From an uncultured Bacteroidota bacterium (GTDB taxonomy: Bacteria; Bacteroidota; Bacteroidia; Flavobacteriales; Flavobacteriaceae), in assembly GCA_903837025.1 (NCBI GenBank), contig CAILTC010000148.1, positions 1 through 6,774 of the forward strand: a DNA stretch of 6,774 bases, read 5' to 3'. The notes beneath the pieces were generated by a model, which was not told the origin of the DNA, ran no database searches, and saw only the letters and a list, made by a program, of their open reading frames with translations. Position numbers and translations under genes: made by a program. Shown here in pieces: positions 5,872 through 6,774 of the stretch (position 1 is the first letter of the stretch; each line of letters opens with the position of its first letter).

Positions 5872-6642
5872 ATGAAGAATTACATTCTAACATCCGTATT
5901 GCTTTGCTCTTTGATTCTATTATTTTCATGCGAAATAAAAAAAGACAAACAAAAAATTAAACCTTATAAAGCGGGTGTGATTTTGTCTTTTGACGATGCT
6001 TATATAAATGAATGGTATGACGCTGATCAAGTATTAAAAAAATATTCTTGGAAAGCAACTTTTTGCGTCTGTAAAATAAATACACTCTCCGATACAGAGA
6101 TAAAAAAAATTCTGAAATTACAAAAAGAAGGACACGAAATTGCAGGACACGGTCTTCATCATTACAATGCTTCCAAGTTTGCTACTAAATACGGAATTGA
6201 TGAATATATAAAGCAGGAGATAAATCCTATGCTTGATACCATGAAAAAACTATCCATAAATATTACATCTTTTGCCTACCCTTACGGAGGAAAAAGTGCA
6301 GCACTTGACGCCGCTTTACTCAATAAATTCAAAATTGTGAGAGGAAGATCATTTGGAGACGAAATTCCTGCAGAACAAAGTTGTTATTTCAACAAATCCA
6401 GAATTGTTTATGGTTTTGACATTGACAACAGCCATGTCCATTTTAGCGTTCCCTATTTAATAAAATTATTAGATTACGCAAAAGAGAATAATAAAATTTT
6501 GATTTTGTGCAGCCATAAAACGGTAAATGATGTTACTTTAAACTACCAAACGAAAGTGGAAACTTTAGAGCTAATTTGCGCTTATATGAAACGCAATGAT
6601 ATGAAATTCTATACTCTATCCGACTTGAATAAGCTGCAATAA
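5872..6642 (+). CDS. Polysaccharide deacetylase (NodB-fold) family lipoprotein
   Basis: Likely exported carbohydrate esterase 4-type deacetylase acting on a surface or periplasmic glycan; the substrate is unknown. The N-terminus (MKNYILTSV onward) has a basic start, a hydrophobic core and a lipobox LLFSC with the lipid-bearing Cys at residue 20, followed by a charged linker. The catalytic domain shows the metal site: LSFDDAY (Asp41, Asp42), HEIAGHGLHH (His93 and His97 in H-x3-H spacing), the FAYPYGG motif (about 134-140) and the late LILCSHK (His215), which matches the position of the family's final catalytic His. In motif 3 the usual Arg of FRPPYG is absent (FAYPYG), as in PgaB/IcaB-like members. 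ATG 5872 is preferred because it starts a normal signal peptide; ATG 5848, 6 bp after purB, would add eight residues. The short gap to purB suggests co-transcription, probably without a functional link. A terminator follows at 6665. Confidence 0.85.
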   Translation: MKNYILTSVLLCSLILLFSCEIKKDKQKIKPYKAGVILSFDDAYINEWYDADQVLKKYSWKATFCVCKINTLSDTEIKKILKLQKEGHEIAGHGLHHYNASKFATKYGIDEYIKQEINPMLDTMKKLSINITSFAYPYGGKSAALDAALLNKFKIVRGRSFGDEIPAEQSCYFNKSRIVYGFDIDNSHVHFSVPYLIKLLDYAKENNKILILCSHKTVNDVTLNYQTKVETLELICAYMKRNDMKFYTLSDLNKLQ

Positions 6643-6664
6643 AATAGGTTTTCAAACAACAAAA

Positions 6665-6697
6665 AAAAGGCGCAAGAATTAAATTCTTGAGCCTTTT
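6665..6697. terminator. Terminator hairpin between the deacetylase and guaB genes
   Basis: AAAAGGC (6665-6671) pairs with GCCTTTT (6691-6697) and CAAGAATT (6673-6680) with AATTCTTG (6682-6689), with one G/A mismatch between the two stem parts. An A run immediately left (6660-6668) gives an eight- to nine-T tail on the minus strand, so it is a good terminator for guaB, which stops at 6723. For the plus-strand deacetylase it ends only in the four T of the stem and would be weaker. Confidence 0.8.
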
Positions 6698-6722
6698 GCA
6701 TATAAAAAAACTTGAATTAAAA

Positions 6723-6774
6723 TTATCTATAATAATTGGGAGATTCTTTGGTAATGGTCACATTATGCGGATGA
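6723..6774 (-). CDS. guaB: IMP dehydrogenase, C-terminal end (partial, cut by the window edge)
   Basis: The last 16 codons and the TAA stop (6723-6725) of a minus-strand gene read [16 protein letters not shown]. This matches the conserved GuaB tail; E. coli GuaB ends with a very similar [20 protein letters not shown]. GuaB oxidises IMP to XMP with NAD+, the first committed step toward GMP. It converges with the purB transcript, whose product leads to IMP and AMP, so the two branch-point genes are close together but on opposite strands. The rest of the gene lies beyond position 6774; the call rests on this short tail alone. Confidence 0.8.
   Translation of the reverse strand, partial: [16 protein letters not shown]

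Noticed and set aside
1..6774. CRISPR array, tRNA/rRNA genes, prophage or defence system
   Set aside because: No regularly spaced repeats, no cloverleaf or rRNA sequence, and no nuclease, integrase or toxin-like proteins were seen.

Overview
The window looks like ordinary chromosomal DNA from a Flavobacteriaceae member, most likely Flavobacterium or a close relative. It is AT-rich. The start codons lack Shine-Dalgarno sequences and sit behind A/T-rich leaders. Several intergenic gaps contain matches to the Bacteroidota -7 promoter box TAnnTTTG. The proteins read as flavobacterial versions of known families. This assignment is inference; there is no rRNA or other taxonomic marker in the window.

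Layout from left to right: (1) positions 11-40 hold the terminator of an unseen plus-strand gene. (2) An aldose 1-epimerase (minus, 45-1091) is divergent from a GntR-family regulator with a LacI-like sensor domain (plus, 1188-2192). The 96-bp gap between them carries two TAnnTTTG boxes facing the epimerase and a 10-bp-spaced direct repeat TACCAGT, a candidate operator. (3) A gap of about 290 bp has no convincing gene and ends in a strong bidirectional terminator at 2395-2434. (4) A 127-aa protein of unknown function lies on the minus strand (2485-2868). (5) A TrmH-like tRNA 2'-O-ribose methyltransferase (minus, 3000-3662) is divergent from a Sir2-family deacylase (plus, 3730-4422). The sirtuin carries the Tyr/Arg pair of desuccinylase-type enzymes but no cysteine, so it cannot bind the usual structural zinc. 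(6) purB, adenylosuccinate lyase (plus, 4495-5841), is followed after 6 to 30 bp by a polysaccharide-deacetylase-fold lipoprotein (plus, to 6642). (7) A terminator hairpin at 6665-6697 separates these from the last 16 codons of a minus-strand gene recognisable as the C-terminus of GuaB (IMP dehydrogenase), cut by the right edge.

Functionally the window mixes sugar metabolism with local control (epimerase and GntR), tRNA modification, protein deacylation, purine synthesis (purB, with guaB converging on it) and a cell-surface carbohydrate esterase-like protein. I see no mobile element, CRISPR array, tRNA or rRNA, and no clear sign of a new multi-gene system. The observations most worth following are the cysteine-free sirtuin, the putative operator between the epimerase and GntR genes, the unrecognised 127-aa protein, and the perfect inverted repeat at the purB promoter.
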